From Marchantia polymorpha subsp. ruderalis (lineage: Eukaryota; Streptophyta; Marchantiopsida; Marchantiales; Marchantiaceae), in NCBI GenBank assembly GCA_037833965.1, contig AP031351.1, forward strand, positions 13,652,501-13,716,500: a stretch of 64,000 bases of DNA, read 5' to 3'. Below are positions 1 through 13,469 of this stretch, piece by piece. How positions within the stretch are numbered: the first letter of the stretch is position 1; each line of letters opens with the position of its first letter. The notes beneath the pieces are model-generated. The model was given only the letters and a program-made list of their open reading frames with translations, did no database searches and had not been told where the DNA came from. Both the position numbers and the translations under genes were made by a program.

Positions 1-3000
1 TCTGGATCGAATTCGACTACTCCAGTGCAACCATTAAATCTCAGTTGATGTTTGCCACTCGCATTGAAGGATTTGAAAACGTTCAGTCTTGTAACTTCAA
101 GTCCAGCTTCGTGCAGTTCATCGACGACTTTGTAAAAAGCCAAAACAGCGTCAAAAAGATACGGTACATACGAGCGAGACTTGTTGGCTCCAAGTGATGG
201 TAGACCCGGATACTTGTCAGCCATTTCCTGCCAATGCATATAAAAACTGCTGCATTGGGAGTTTGCTGAAAAATCTCCACCTACAAAAGCATTTAAATGT
301 CCATAAAATTCTCTCTTATACTCTAAAAGATGTTCAAAACAACAACAAAAAAAGCTCTAATGTTAAATCATTAGTACCAAATACTGGAATAGAAGCTAAA
401 TTGTACAATTTACACAGAGAAAGCAGCGATTGACTAGGGGCTCACCATACGGAGCCAACCCAATCTCTCCTTCGAGTGCGCTCACCAGCCCTTGATCTGA
501 TAAAAAACAAGATGACTGGATGAGAAACTTCCTGAATTAATACTTCATTCATTCCATACGTCTAGCAGTTAGAGCTTAAGTGATGCCATAGTGTTGATAT
601 ATTACATGACCATTCTAAAATTATTCTTATCAAACACGATCTTCAAGGGGTTGACTCTCAGCAAAAAAATCGTATAAAAACTCGTATAAAAAAATCGGGC
701 ATTCTTTACCGTCCAGTTGACAATGCATCTGAGTAACAAATGGAGATTTCCCGAATTAAGAGATGTACTTTCAGGGTGGATACCTATGTTAATCGGGTCG
801 AATGCTGTTGCTCCATCGGTGCCGAAGTACCACCAGGGATATCTTATCTTATCCTACAGCACAGCAGGTCACCAGGACTCAGAGTTGAGATTGAACTTGA
901 AATAAAACATCCACATCATCAATATATATTCTAGTTAGCTTCCAGAGGTATTAATTCCGAACTACATGTTCACTAGTTCAGAACTGATTCTTTAAAGTCA
1001 TGGCTGAATCTCTTGTCTATCTTACAATAGGATGTCTGAAAGTCAACTCAATTCTCCCGTTGTAGACCGTTTCCGACCGAATTGAGCGTTAAATCGTTTA
1101 CTTCGCGATAGCATGCAGTTCTAGTTCGTTCACAAACAAGGCCGTAGGTCGTACGTTTCATCGTAATCATATTTTTTTAAAAAAAATGCCTGAGAATGAC
1201 GAATTTGCAACGCGTCTACGCACCAGTTGATAGGCCAATTTCCATATATCCTGCGCAACTGTAGGTTGCACAACAAGAATGACGAAGTCACTGGGCTTCA
1301 GTGAGTTCAATATAGTCTTGAGCTGCTCTTTGTTCACAGTCACGTTGTATCCTGGCTCCAACAATACCATTCTTACTCCGCCAGCCGTCTGCTATACATC
1401 ACACAAATGGCAGAAGAAGACAGTCAGCTTTAGCATCAACCAAGGAGATAATTTGCAATGATTGTATTGGTCCCATGTAAGATTTGCTTGAAGTAGATAT
1501 TCTAGTCTTCTCAAGACTCTGATCGCAGCGCATTCACGAAATAAGCTGAATGAATGATCAAGCAGGAACCGAACACTAGCGTCATCACAGTACTCCGCAG
1601 TGATTTGCCGGAAGAGGAATGGATAGTCAACTCTCTAGATGAACTTTCGCGTTCCTGAAATTGGCCTTTGCAGCCTAGAGCTGTAAGAGTGGAGAAACAA
1701 CGGTCGGACTTTTCTGGACATTATAAATCATAGACGAACTGAAAGCTCCTCCGCCTTCTTTCATGCATACCGTACTACAATGAGCAATTCGTTACACACA
1801 CATCTCTCACATTCTTCTACCAGACAAGGTCCGTACTCCTTGATAGACAACCGTAATAAGATAAGCACTGTAGGTGAAATATGCGCGAGAAGCTATTTGC
1901 AGTTGATTTACCGAAGGCAGGACGTCAGCTTACCAAGTTGATCTCGGAAGCTAAATTAGTGCTGTAGTAGTCATTGGTGTACAGTATTGTTGCGTTGGTT
2001 ATAGCCAGTCTCTCCATCTGAACAAAAACGAGGTTACTAGGTAAGGCTTATCACGTTCGTGGTTCAGAGTCTTCACCAGAGGTTCAGGAGATGCGCATGA
2101 GTTGAACACAGAATTCGCATGATGGACGTAACTGGGTAGTATAATCAAACATCTGCAAGTTCCTGGTGCCAGCTGCTTTGAAATCTTTCTTGTAAGAGGC
2201 AACTCAAAATTTCCCTATACTTGCTCCAACATATCCTTCATGACTTCGTTCCCTGGCCAAACGTAAGATCCATTTCGTAGCTCCATTGGATTTGCATAAC
2301 GCCTCCGGATAGATACAGGCAATTTTAGGCAATCCAGGTCTTTTCTTTCTACGGTATACAGACAGGCGGGCCCCGGAGGTTTGAACATCGTCATGCCGAA
2401 TTGAAAAAAGCCATCTTGCTAGTTTGCAGATCCTCCTAGTGAAGAAGATCTTGACAGAAATTTTTCTTCTATCACCTAGTCACCACCGGAGAGTAACACA
2501 CCAATTCTGATTCTACGTCAAAGGAGCACATACACTGGCTACTACTGCCTTCGCTTGATGCCTGTCAGTGTACCTGCATACGTGACAAAATTTTCAAATA
2601 TGTCAGTCAGACATCACTAGCATAAGCTTTCCATAGCTCATGACTTTCAACTCATGTCAATGCGAGTGTCCGTCCGTATCGTGTCTAGCGTTCAGATATT
2701 CTGCCAGTGTTCAGAGCGTTATGTCACGAAGTTGACTACCGAACATCAGAGTATATAGTCATCGAGATGATCGCAGCAACAGGAAGCAAGGTGGTTTCGT
2801 TGGATCTCTCACACTGTGCGGAAAAATGTCGGATAGTAGGTTCGATTAGACAAAGGTTCCGCAGTTGCTGCGAAGGAGACTAGTGCTGCAGGTCCTTCCT
2901 GATCAAAAATCATCGCCGCAGCTATTGCAGCCCCACTACAGGCCGGACCTACGGCCCCGATCAGTCCTTCTTGTCTCATCATCCTCGACGCATCTGATTG

Positions 3001-4854
3001 GGCTGCTACAAAAGTGCAGTCGCTGTCCTCCATGTAGGGCTCGAATTTGTAAGAGCGGTTGGCGTTGAGCACATCCACAGCGACTCGAAACGCAGATCGC
3101 CTGCCAAAGCACGTTTAGAAATATGGTCAATCTCCGCCATGACGTCGATCACCACGAGCGTAGAGCGACATAACTTGCAGCCGGAGACATGACGATTGCG
3201 TTAAGATATGTTCTGATGTGAAGAGCCATTGTAGATCATCCTACAACTGAAGATAAAGTATCACCAATCTATTGGCTTCGCTGCGTAAGGACGTCTTAAC
3301 AATCTGTACAGTCCTAAACCACTATCCAATGCTGTTGGAAGGTAGTTTGTAGTGCTCCCACTTTGTATTTAGATGTAAGCAGGATTTTTCGCACTATTGA
3401 TTCAGTGCAAAGATGCATCTCACATGTAACGGATTCGGCAAAACTCTAGCAAATGCAAAATTTATCGATACATGCGGGCGCTTCATGCATCTAGCAGCAA
3501 ACAATGCATACGCATACTCATATCGCTTCACCGACTCGCACGGTGTCATAGAGTAGCGCTAAGACTGCGAAGTCTTCTGCATGGGCGAACTAAAACTGTC
3601 TTAAACAAATACACATTAAAGCATGATTATGACTTGTATGAATCGTCGTATTCACCAACTATCAAATTTAGAATCCAAGTGATCAAGCTGATTGATTAGT
3701 CATGAATATGCTTATACAGAGATTTCCTATTTATCTCGCCCTTCCATGCAGAGTGTCAGGATTCGGAACTCCAGTTTGACGGGCTAGGATGTACTCTTCC
3801 GCTTACAATATCCCGTCCCAACATTTTGAATCGGGGCGATATTTGTACCATACCCGTGTATATATTTATCATGCCATTGAATGGCGTTTTTGTTCTCCGA
3901 GTTGAAGCACCCAACATTGTCTGCTTCGAATCTATAAAAGCTTGAGAACCCACGCATAACGGACGTAGATAAAAGTCACCGTAGTCCTGGGTTAAAGTGA
4001 TTCTAAACTTCAGCTGCATATTCCAACGTATCCTAACTCAGAGACCTGTAGTTTTCCTTCTCGGATAAATTACAGTTCTTCTCGCTACAGCATCTATTGG
4101 TGAAATATTGCGGAGACAAAGAGCAGTCTTGTCCTCTCCTCATGCCAAATCTCTTCCACCTCACATCTACAAAGGCAGACAATCGACCAGTCCACCTACA
4201 AAGTTTACTCATTATTGAGGACCTGCCTTAACCTTCCCCTATCACATGTAACTGAATGATAACCGCAAGATAGATTTGAGCCGCGAAGCATGAGTGCCTT
4301 CTACACGGTCCCATTGTGTCCGAACTGATCGATCGGAAGTCGTGAAGAGTTGCCGAGAATTCACCAGCAAGAAGCGGTCATAGTCAAGCCTAGTGAGGTT
4401 TTAGCGACAGAAGCATATTCGTGAGAGTTCATGGCATTTTCGTTGTTACTAACCCCTGAGGCACGTAGTCCTTCGTGTTCGGGTTCGGGAAAGCAAATTG
4501 AGGAACGTGACGTAATAAAAGATTCTGAAAATACGTTTGCGATAGCATTTCATTCATCATGCACACGTTCTATACAACTTGATGCAATAGATTTCCACAC
4601 ACCACTATCAAACAATGAAGACGATTGATGTTCAGGACTCACCACTCTATAGACAAGCTTTCGGGAATGTTCGTTCCTGGATTGGGAGACAGAAATCCCA
4701 GCATGTATGTTCCATTCGTCACGGCAGACTCCACATACATCGATGTCGGCTGGGTCGGGCATAGTAGAAGAACAACAATAAGCTGGAAACTGAGAAGTAA
4801 TTTGTTTAAGTGACTGAAACACCTGACCAATCCAGAAAGGCGTAACGAGGGCAT
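1..4854 (-). CDS. Receptor ligand-binding ectodomain protein (ANF_receptor family), 3' part beyond window
   Basis: A secreted or membrane receptor whose ectodomain should bind a small ligand outside the cell. Exons read by eye: 4643-4854, 2815-3100, 2221-2280, 1934-2017, 1224-1388, 784-853, 446-496, 1-265; every junction is in phase with GT/AG, giving about 397 residues before the window ends. The ATG at 4854 opens a signal peptide (hydrophobic core LLLSFQLIVVLLLC, residues ~18-31). Then come NGTYMLGFLSPNPG (first strand), AFRVAVDVLNAN, GAVGPACSGAAIAAA, VSFAATAEPLSNRTYYPTFF, ILYTNDYYSTNLASEI, YPWWYFGTDGATAF, SRSYVPYLFDAVLAF and GCTGVVEFDP, the order of a type I periplasmic-binding fold. Eight N-glycosylation sequons fit an extracellular domain. 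The pattern matches GABA-B/class C GPCR and plant glutamate-receptor amino-terminal domains; the channel, 7TM or cyclase part that would decide lies off the left edge. The 60-base third exon has a weak acceptor and is the least certain. Confidence 0.82.
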
Positions 4855-7800
4855 TGGCCTTGCGCGTGCACGAGCTATCGTACCTGTCCAAAGTTCACAA
4901 CTACAAGAGATTAAGGTTCAAGCGTGCCGCGTTAAACAGCACCAGCAGTCAGTTCGAGACAGTGTCCTGGTGCTCGTCTGCCGAAGCTATCAGAGACAAT
5001 ATTCATTTGGCTGGGAAATGGAGGCGCGACTCAGAGAAAAACTCAAAATGTGCTCGTCTCGCTCAGCTTCGTCCAGCGTCTGCTGTCAAACCTTACGTAG
5101 AGGGAGAGCAACGCGATTCATGAACGGCATTGGACGGAGGCGCCGGCACGGTGTTGAGCAGACCAGCCAACGTTGACAATGAGCCTGCCGCGCATCGTTA
5201 GCTGCAGCTGAGAGACGGTGTGTGGATGAGAGCGCACAGGCAGCGGGCTCTGAGATTTTGTAGCTCAAACGTGAGTGCCGGTCCCGAATGTGCTCGAGCG
5301 AGCGAGCACGGGCGTGACACAGAAGGGCGTGCGGAGTTCAAACCACGAGGCGTGAGGGAGAATTTGATCGAGACCCGACCGGACTGGGTACACGGCACCT
5401 AACCTCGGCGCATCCGGAGCCAGGCCGATGGGGAAGAATTGCACAAAATCGACTCTCTCAACTTCGCATGCCAGTACAGACCATGCAGGCCCAGCTGCGC
5501 ATCTACCTCCGAACAGAAGCTACATACAATTGCCTGTCTGCAGCCTGCCCTGCAGATAACGGCTCACAGGACCACCCTAGGGAGCTCAAAAGAAGGTTTA
5601 GAGTCTATCGGAATGCATATTGGCTAATTGGGGAGGAGATACGCACAGAAGAGGAACAGATCGGATCAAATTGCACCAGCCTGTTGCACGTGCAACGCAA
5701 GCGGCGTGCTCGACAGCATTTACGAGAGGAGACAGCCCCACAGCCCTCAGCCCCTCGCGAAGAAAGAAAGAAGGAAAAGGGCTGCCGACGCGGCTCTTCT
5801 ACGAATAAGGCTGGGACCGCGCGATGGTTTCATACCGACCGAGGCGAGAGTGGCTACCGGGTGGAACCAGTCAAACCTCACCGGAGGGCATGCGACGCGC
5901 ATTGAAGCACGTGAGGTTCGGTACAAGCCTCGGAGTGAACTGGGATCTTCACCACCGCAAACATTCCCGTCGCGCTCGTTTCGCGGAATGCCGTACCCTT
6001 GCGTCGCAGAGGTCGGATGCCGTTCAGATCACATCTGACGGTAAAAGGCCGAAAGATTCTCCAGCACATACTCTTCCCTTATTTATTCCGGTTCCTTCCA
6101 TCAGGACATTTCAGCCGGTACACTGATTAGTGACGGGGACTGTGGACTTCCCGTTTGTTGCAGAGGTCACGTACGGATGACGGAAAGTTCAGGATTCAAG
6201 TCCTCAGTTTCCGGGCCCCACCCATCGCAGGGCACATGCTCGCCGCAGATGACCCGTCTCGGGATCCCGCAGGTGCCAGGCCCCCTGCTCTCTACATGCT
6301 ACTATCTCTAATTGTTACAATTGGTCTTCCCGCACTGGACTCATATCCCTTGCTGTACGTACAGCAGTCCGTCGACAGACCCCGCAAACTCCTCTGGGTT
6401 CCGCCGCGTTAATCGGGAGAACGTATTGATTATCCGGGGTCCGGATGCACATCGTTAAGTTTGATCCATCTCTTCGATGACGCTGGCGAATGATGCACAA
6501 GTGCACCGTCCGGAAAATGGGAATGGATTAATCTGAAACCCTACGAGTGCCTTCTGGCTCAGGCTATGTTCTTCCAAAGAAGTACGCGCCTACGTGATTT
6601 CCAGCATTCTTATGGCCGTCCGCTGATCGTGAACTTTGCTCTCGGGGAGTCGTATATTCGCACTGTATGTGTCGGGCTCTTGCCTCGTCTTGTACGTCAG
6701 CAGTATCTCAAACATTTACATGAAGTGTAAAGACTCGCCGATGGAAAGTGTTGGTGGTGACAAAACCCATTGCCGTCTAACACTTGGAAGATAGCGTGTG
6801 ATCTTTAGATCGGCAATTCTTGATTGTCATTCAATTGCTGTATTTCTTGCAGCTCCTTGCATTCAGCTCCCAATAAGTACTCCATGTTACTTTAGCATGT
6901 ATTGCAGTGGACTGAAATGGTCCAAATTCAACAGGCCAGGGGAAAAACCCACCAGAGGCAGTCTTTGTTCAAATCGCTGGCTCTCGTCCCGCCCTCCTTG
7001 AACTAGTCACTCTGACCGACTATTTGGATATGTAATGATGTCGTTTACTTAAACTGATAGAAAAGCCCCGTGATTGGTCGACGAGGTTAACTTCCGTTTA
7101 ATCGTAAAAAGTGTAGCAAGCAGATGGCATCCTTCAAACTCATGGAGGTCAAATCCACCAGGAGGCAAGAAATGTTCAGGAGAAATCATGGTCTACACCA
7201 GACCAGATGGTACAGCTGACAGGCAGGGTCTTTATGAACGGACAGAGTCTAGCCAGTCAGTGTTTGAACGGTTGCATCCTTGCATCCTCCTCCGCCTCAT
7301 CCTCGACAGCAAGCAAGAAAGAAGAAAGAAAGCGAGCAAGCAAATCGGTGGACTTTTTCTTCAACCTTTCTTCAGCGTGTCTGAGCCATTTAGAGCAGCA
7401 CAGAAGGTAGTCAAACGAAATCGGAAGAGCAGAGGCGGGGAGTAGTCCTTACACACGGACATGTCGTGTCGTAAAACGCCTGCAAGGATCAATGTCTCCC
7501 AAAACATTCCATTCCATGTCATGTCGTCGTTCCTTCATTCCAGCAAATCTTATCTCTTCGCGTGAATGTTTATAATTGTTTGTTCCTGAATCCTGATAGC
7601 TACAGGCTCGCGGGGTAGCAGGGCCCAGGCGCGTATTCCCGAGAAGTAACAATTACAGGAACACAGGAGTCGACGACTACCCGCACTGTGCTTGCAGGGA
7701 CTGTTCATTCTCTCTGTGAGCGACGAGCGCCTAGACCGACCGACCGTGTGGGGGCCGCTTTCCCCGGCAATGTTTTCCTTCCCGTGAGACCTGCCCGCTG

Positions 7801-8340
7801 CCATGGCGCCGGGGGCCCGCCCGCTGGGCGGATCGATCTGTCTCCGACAGGGCCCCGCCAAAACGGATCTCACAGTCGGCTCCCTGCCCGGCCCTGACCT
7901 GCCCACCCCACCACCCGGCGGGGCCGGATGGTGAAAAGAGATCTACGCAGACAGGTGGCTGTCACTTGTGTTGATGCTCGCCCGCTTGCTCTCGAAGGTG
8001 CCTTCTTGTCTTCGTGACCGTGGACCGAATTAATGTCGAGATCTTGTTCCACTCCTGTACCGCTAGGTTGGCGCTGACTACTCCGCCGGACAGACGGGCT
8101 CGCTCCTCACTGCTCGGGACCCCGGGACCGTTCGGGGCATTGTCCCGACAATTCAGGCTTGGATCCACCGATCGCCTACGAACTAAAGCAAACAACTACG
8201 TACGTTGGATTATTCATTTCTGTATATATCTTTTTTACTCGTCTCTGATTGATGATCATCAATCACGCTATTTCGGAAGTAGTTGCTCCTCATCCACGAG
8301 CCCTGTAACCGACCAATCAGATAAGTGTATATTGTAGAGT
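4855..8340. other. GC-rich region upstream of the receptor gene, no recognised gene
   Basis: This stretch is clearly richer in G+C than most of the window and so carries many chance open frames on both strands, up to about 145 codons (5468-5905, plus). None shows a domain, a plausible splice pattern or a recognisable family. Its proximal part should hold the receptor promoter and 5' leader. Short purine runs occur near 5760-5785 and 7312-7345. Confidence 0.4.
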
Positions 8341-10627
8341 GAGAGACAAGAAGCCGCTCCCTTCTAGAAGAGTATTACTACATCTTAATATTCTAATAAA
8401 TTTTATTCGTGTAAATAGCTCTACGAGGCTTGGCGAATGGTGTTAGTCCTCTTAGTCCATAACATGAATCATTTTACCAGATTCCTTCAGTTAGGAAGGT
8501 CGATGCCACTCCTTTCATTCGGTGAAGCTAAATCGGATTCGAAATTAGTATCGGTGGTTGTTAAAAAACACGAGCCCTCGCACATAAATGTGCGTCCCGT
8601 GCTATTGCAATGCAGTCTCCCCCCTAACCTGTCATGAATGTGGACGAGAAGTCTGGCCCGGCAACTTGGAGCCGGCTCAGTACAGAGTCTCTCGGTCGGT
8701 CCAAGTTTGGGTCGAGTACAATATTGATTTGCAGCGGGCGTTTATTTGTTCTCGATTCGATTGGTAATGTAAACGTGTACTTGGCATATAAGCAGTACAG
8801 TGCTGTACAGTAGTACATTATAGAGGTAAAATCTCGCAGTATAGCTTGGCATGCCTCAGTTCATCTTTTTCAATAAATGTCAGTTACCTCTGTCCGTAAT
8901 TCTATCTCTTGCTTCGGAGAAGTTGATTAGACAGGGTGGGCGGGTTCACAGTACTGATGTCCCATATGTTAGAATGTGAAAATAGAACGTAAGAGGGAAC
9001 AAGAGCCCTCGGTTTCTGACCAATACTCCCGTAGACCCCATCGAATAGAGAAAATTCGAAGCCATTAGATTCAAGAGCTTGTTACTGCACGGACAGGACT
9101 TGAGTTCCTTCGTTTAGGATACGTATTGCATACACTATTGAAAGTTGTGCATGTGCGCCGTGAGTCACCATATTCATGTACTTTCCAGTAAATTTACATG
9201 TTGCAAAACTCACTCTGTCGACCCTCAGAGAGGGAGTTTGTTGTGATGGACATATTTACAATGGGTACATCCATAAAATATGCGTTCGTTCTGACGTTGG
9301 ATGAGCGAACAGCGGAAGGTTTTCTATTGTTGTACACTACAAGAATGAGGGGCACTAGAAAAACTAGCTTAACCGTATGACGCTGATGTAATCACAATAT
9401 ATATATTAAAAGAAAATTGTGCTTTCTCACTTAAACACAAGAAAAAAAGTTCTTTCACAATGGAAGAGTACAGACTATAGCGTATGAACGGTAAAAGATC
9501 ATTTTTTTGAAGATGAAGATATTGAGCTGAATAGTTTGTGCTACAGATCATATGAGGTCACATGACGACAAAAAGGTTGCACATTAGATAGCACGAGAAT
9601 CACATCAAAGTCCTACAAATATTTTGCAAGCCACCTTGGGTTACAGTGGACTGACTTATGACGGAGCTGAGATAATAATGATATCAATTTAGACTCAATT
9701 CAGCCTTGAGTACTTGGCATTGAAAGAAAGTCATCTGATAAACTTTTGGAACTATTGAAGTTTATCTAATGTGTTATACCTTTGTAATCATAGACTAGGG
9801 AGGGAAACCATTACTATAGTGGTTTGATTTTCAAACCTCAAGATAACCCGGTTGATCATCTGGCCCTAGTTCTTTTAGTATCCAAGTTTGACATCCATAT
9901 TTCACAAATGAGTTGACAAGACTTCCAACGTAAAGCGAGAATATTAAAAGTAGGTAATGAAACGTTTCTCCTTCCCATACGTCTTGAAATTGCTATAACG
10001 ACAATAGCAAGTCCATGAATACAATGACAAAAAGAAAAGCAGAAGTTTCAGTTCATTTAACGTTATGAAATTAGTGAGTGCATAGATTCCTTCTTTGTCA
10101 CAAGGGATCTTTAGTTATGTAGATGTGTGCATGTGCGTGTATAACAATTAAAGACATTCATTTCATTTGCTCTCGTATTGCCATCACTAAAGTTGATAAC
10201 TTTCTTCCAAGACTAATGCCTTGAAGGTTATGTTCAAGTCAGGGTTACAATCAAATCGGAATTTATCGAAATGATAGAGATGCATGTCTTGTGTGAGTAA
10301 GTAAGTAACGTACTAACTTTAAGTCCTAGACTTCTAGAATGGATTTAGGATGATTGTTATTTCTCTAATGTAGTTTTTAGAGAAATCACATCTACACATA
10401 GACCTCCATGGAAGTCTATGTGATATGAAAACCTCAAGTAAGCGAGTTTGCCGTGGTGTTAATAAAAAAATAGCTCACAGAAATGAAAGTCTTTGAGAGC
10501 GACTTTAACCGACCCCAAGCGCACAGTTGACTCAGGCGGCTCGTTAACTAGCAGAACTTGTTCCCCTATGGCGGGTAGGTTTATAGTGACAACGGAAAAA
10601 GGTTGTGGTTCTGAAAAGCAAACTTCT

Positions 10628-10652
10628 GTTATATATATATATATATATATAT
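10628..10652. repeat. TA dinucleotide microsatellite
   Basis: An uninterrupted run of alternating T and A, seen directly. Confidence 0.85.
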
Positions 10653-12010
10653 TACTTTGTGGAGATATCGGCTTCTCATTTGATTAACTTAGCGCTATGT
10701 GAGCATTTATGATGTTTTTCCTGTCCACTCATGCAAAATTCTATAAAGTGTAAGTATGCTATTATCTTATTTGAAATGCAATAAATGCTTAAAATGAAAA
10801 TCATTTGTCGATGGAAAGATTTAAAAAAATTTTTCAGATATCTTTACACAAATGAAATTATGTAAATGAATTGTTCATTCTGGATACATAATGGACTTGA
10901 ATACTTTAGACGGGAATTCAACAATGTTGACATTAAATCATCATGGATTAAAATTTAAAAAACAGAAAAAAAAAAAAAAGGAATGATTCCATTGTATAAT
11001 ACGAGTTTAAATATGTAGAATTCAGCGCAGAATATTATCCTAGTGAATAATAATTTAGCACAATAAAATGAACTTGTAAAATTTTGATGTTCACATGATA
11101 TTCTTTAAAATATTGAGTGCAGTCATAAATGCTGAACTCATGTATTTCATGCTTTCAAGATAACTTCTTCACGTCTTTGTCCAATGTTCTGGTGTATATA
11201 GTAATCAATGAATAGAAGTCATCGCCTAGCTAACAAGGGTCTCCAGAACGAATTTAAATCTTGAAGACGTTCATGTCAAGCGCAATAAGTTTGCCAAAAC
11301 TGGAAGTGGCATAGTGGAAAACTCGCACCCCGCATTTTTAATAGCGCAAAGTAGTGCACGCAAGGGCACGTTTGCCCCAATTAGTGACGCTGCTGCAGCA
11401 GAGTTAAGGCTGTTCAAGTAATATGGGAGAAACACTCAATGTGAGTTAGAAGACTGTGACATGTCAGGAAGGGTGTTGGGAAAAGAGCTGCATCCTATGG
11501 AGAACAGTCCGATGGAAGTTTGTCCCAATGAGAGCAGCACTCAGAAGATGTTCTACGTTTACACTGATTATATAGTGTGTTCCATTGTTTGTTTCTCCGT
11601 TGAACCAGCAGTTGTCAATCGACACTGTAAAAAGCACCCATCGGTCTACAACTTTCAAATTCGACTCAACGGGCTTTTAGTGATCATTTCAGTCAACAGT
11701 TCAGAACTGTGTATGATCTGCCGATATCTATTTCTCATACTTGTAATCTGTTATCCTGAATCATGAATAATTTTTAATCGATAGTTTATAAGAGCACTAG
11801 ATTTATTTATAGCTCTTCCGTACGCCTTCCTCCCTTTTTTTGAATCCCGGCTAGATTGAATGAATCAATTTTATATGTAATTTTCATATGTTCGTCTTGA
11901 ACCGCACAATTCAAAAAAATAGTCGCACTTGTTTTTCAATTGAATGAATACAGTAGAATCATGTGCTTGCCACTTCAATTCTTCTTCATGTGTTTTAATA
12001 CTGAAAACAC

Positions 12011-12051
12011 TGTATAAGTAAGTTCACAATGTATTTGAACTTACTTATACA
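12011..12051. repeat. Perfect hairpin, 16-bp arms, 9-nt loop
   Basis: The arm TGTATAAGTAAGTTCA at 12011-12026 is followed after CAATGTATT by its exact reverse complement at 12036-12051. No transposon ends or target duplication were seen around it. Confidence 0.9.
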
Positions 12052-13469
12052 TTGTTTCCATATACTTTTATATTAAAAATTACACTAATTATGAGAATAG
12101 CAGTAATTTTAAACGGAGGCTTGAGCTAAGGTTCATATTTGTTTCTATTATTGTTTCAATCGTTAATGAATCATACGAATTGTGCGCCATGATGATTGTG
12201 CATGACCTTGGCTCCTATTCGTCGTCAAAACATATAACCACATTTCATTTTATAGCACAATGTATCAAAAGAAGTTATGCTATGATTTTCTATGTAAATT
12301 TTAATTCAGTTTTTAAGGTCTATGTTTAGTAAGTTAAAGAATTTTTATATATTTATGAACGTAGAATTTTACTTAAAAAAATTATTTTCAAGTGCAGATA
12401 TTCTATAAATTGTAGAGAAGTTAATTCACTATGGTTCAAATTTCACTCTCAAACCCTAGATCTTCCATTCTAGATATATTCCATGAAGAAAAAGAAGCAG
12501 GATGTTTTTTTTTAAATCCAAACCCTATATAATCATTGTCTCTAATTTTCATTTTCATTTTCATTTACGTTTCTATATATTATCGAGAGAAATTCAGAAT
12601 TCACATAAAAAAATAGGAAAAAATTGTCTACAGCGCACATATATCTTGTTTTCATTACCTTACATATCTCTTCAAATAAAAAATTGCACATTCAATTTTT
12701 CAAAATAATATAATAAAAATTTACAACCCTAACTTCATATCAAATGAAGCACTTACGCAAATTCGATCTAAAATACCCCTAAATAGTTTACTAAAATCTT
12801 TGGAAGAAAGGCTAACAATAAGTCTCTGAGGAATTGAATGGATGTCTTTTCTTCTCTTCGCACATATGGAGGAGCTCCGGCCCAAAATTGCATGTAGTTA
12901 GAGCATTATTCCATAAGGCGAAACATAAGAGCAGGTGGCTCTGGTGCTGAAAGTATTAAAACACTTAAAAGTTGGAACAATTAGTCGTTAGCGGGAATCC
13001 TACTGATAATTGCCTGATCATGCCACTACAATCATCACATTTGGGGCTCTAAATACTATTTTGCTCGAATTGCATTTCCAGCAAAAGCTTTAGAAAAGCC
13101 GCTCGTGCTGTAAGTATACTACAATTCTACTCACATTACATATCCTGTAACGTGGAACACCAGAACTTTGCCCAGGTTTGCCACTTCTCCTATAAACAAT
13201 GCATACTTTCTGAGAGAGGTACACTGGATATCAAGCTAAGAGTTATGCAACTGAACCATCTGAGCAGAACTGTCTGGAATCTTGAGACATGGGCTTCTGT
13301 CTCTTTTGATTCCCATACGGCAACATAAGGATATGTCCCAAACAAAAATTGAAATTAATAAGTCGCTTCTTTGAGTCAGAAGAGGCAAAGTACAACATGT
13401 AGAGGTGTAAACGGAACTGTACCTTAGGTCTGTAGAAAGAGGGAGCCCTGAGCTTATTGATGCACATAC

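Larger units (their letters stand above)
8341..13400. other. AT-rich intergenic stretch
   Basis: No gene recognised on either strand. Base composition turns strongly A+T-rich after about 9.4 kb. It contains a TA microsatellite near 10628-10652, a (TTTTCA)n-like run near 12547-12566 and a perfect hairpin at 12011-12051 (listed separately). Confidence 0.5.

Noticed and set aside
5468-5905. 145-codon plus-strand open frame in the GC-rich region upstream of the receptor
   Set aside because: Other frames are open over much of the same DNA, the peptide is low-complexity and basic, and no domain or splice signals support it. GC-rich DNA has few chance stops.
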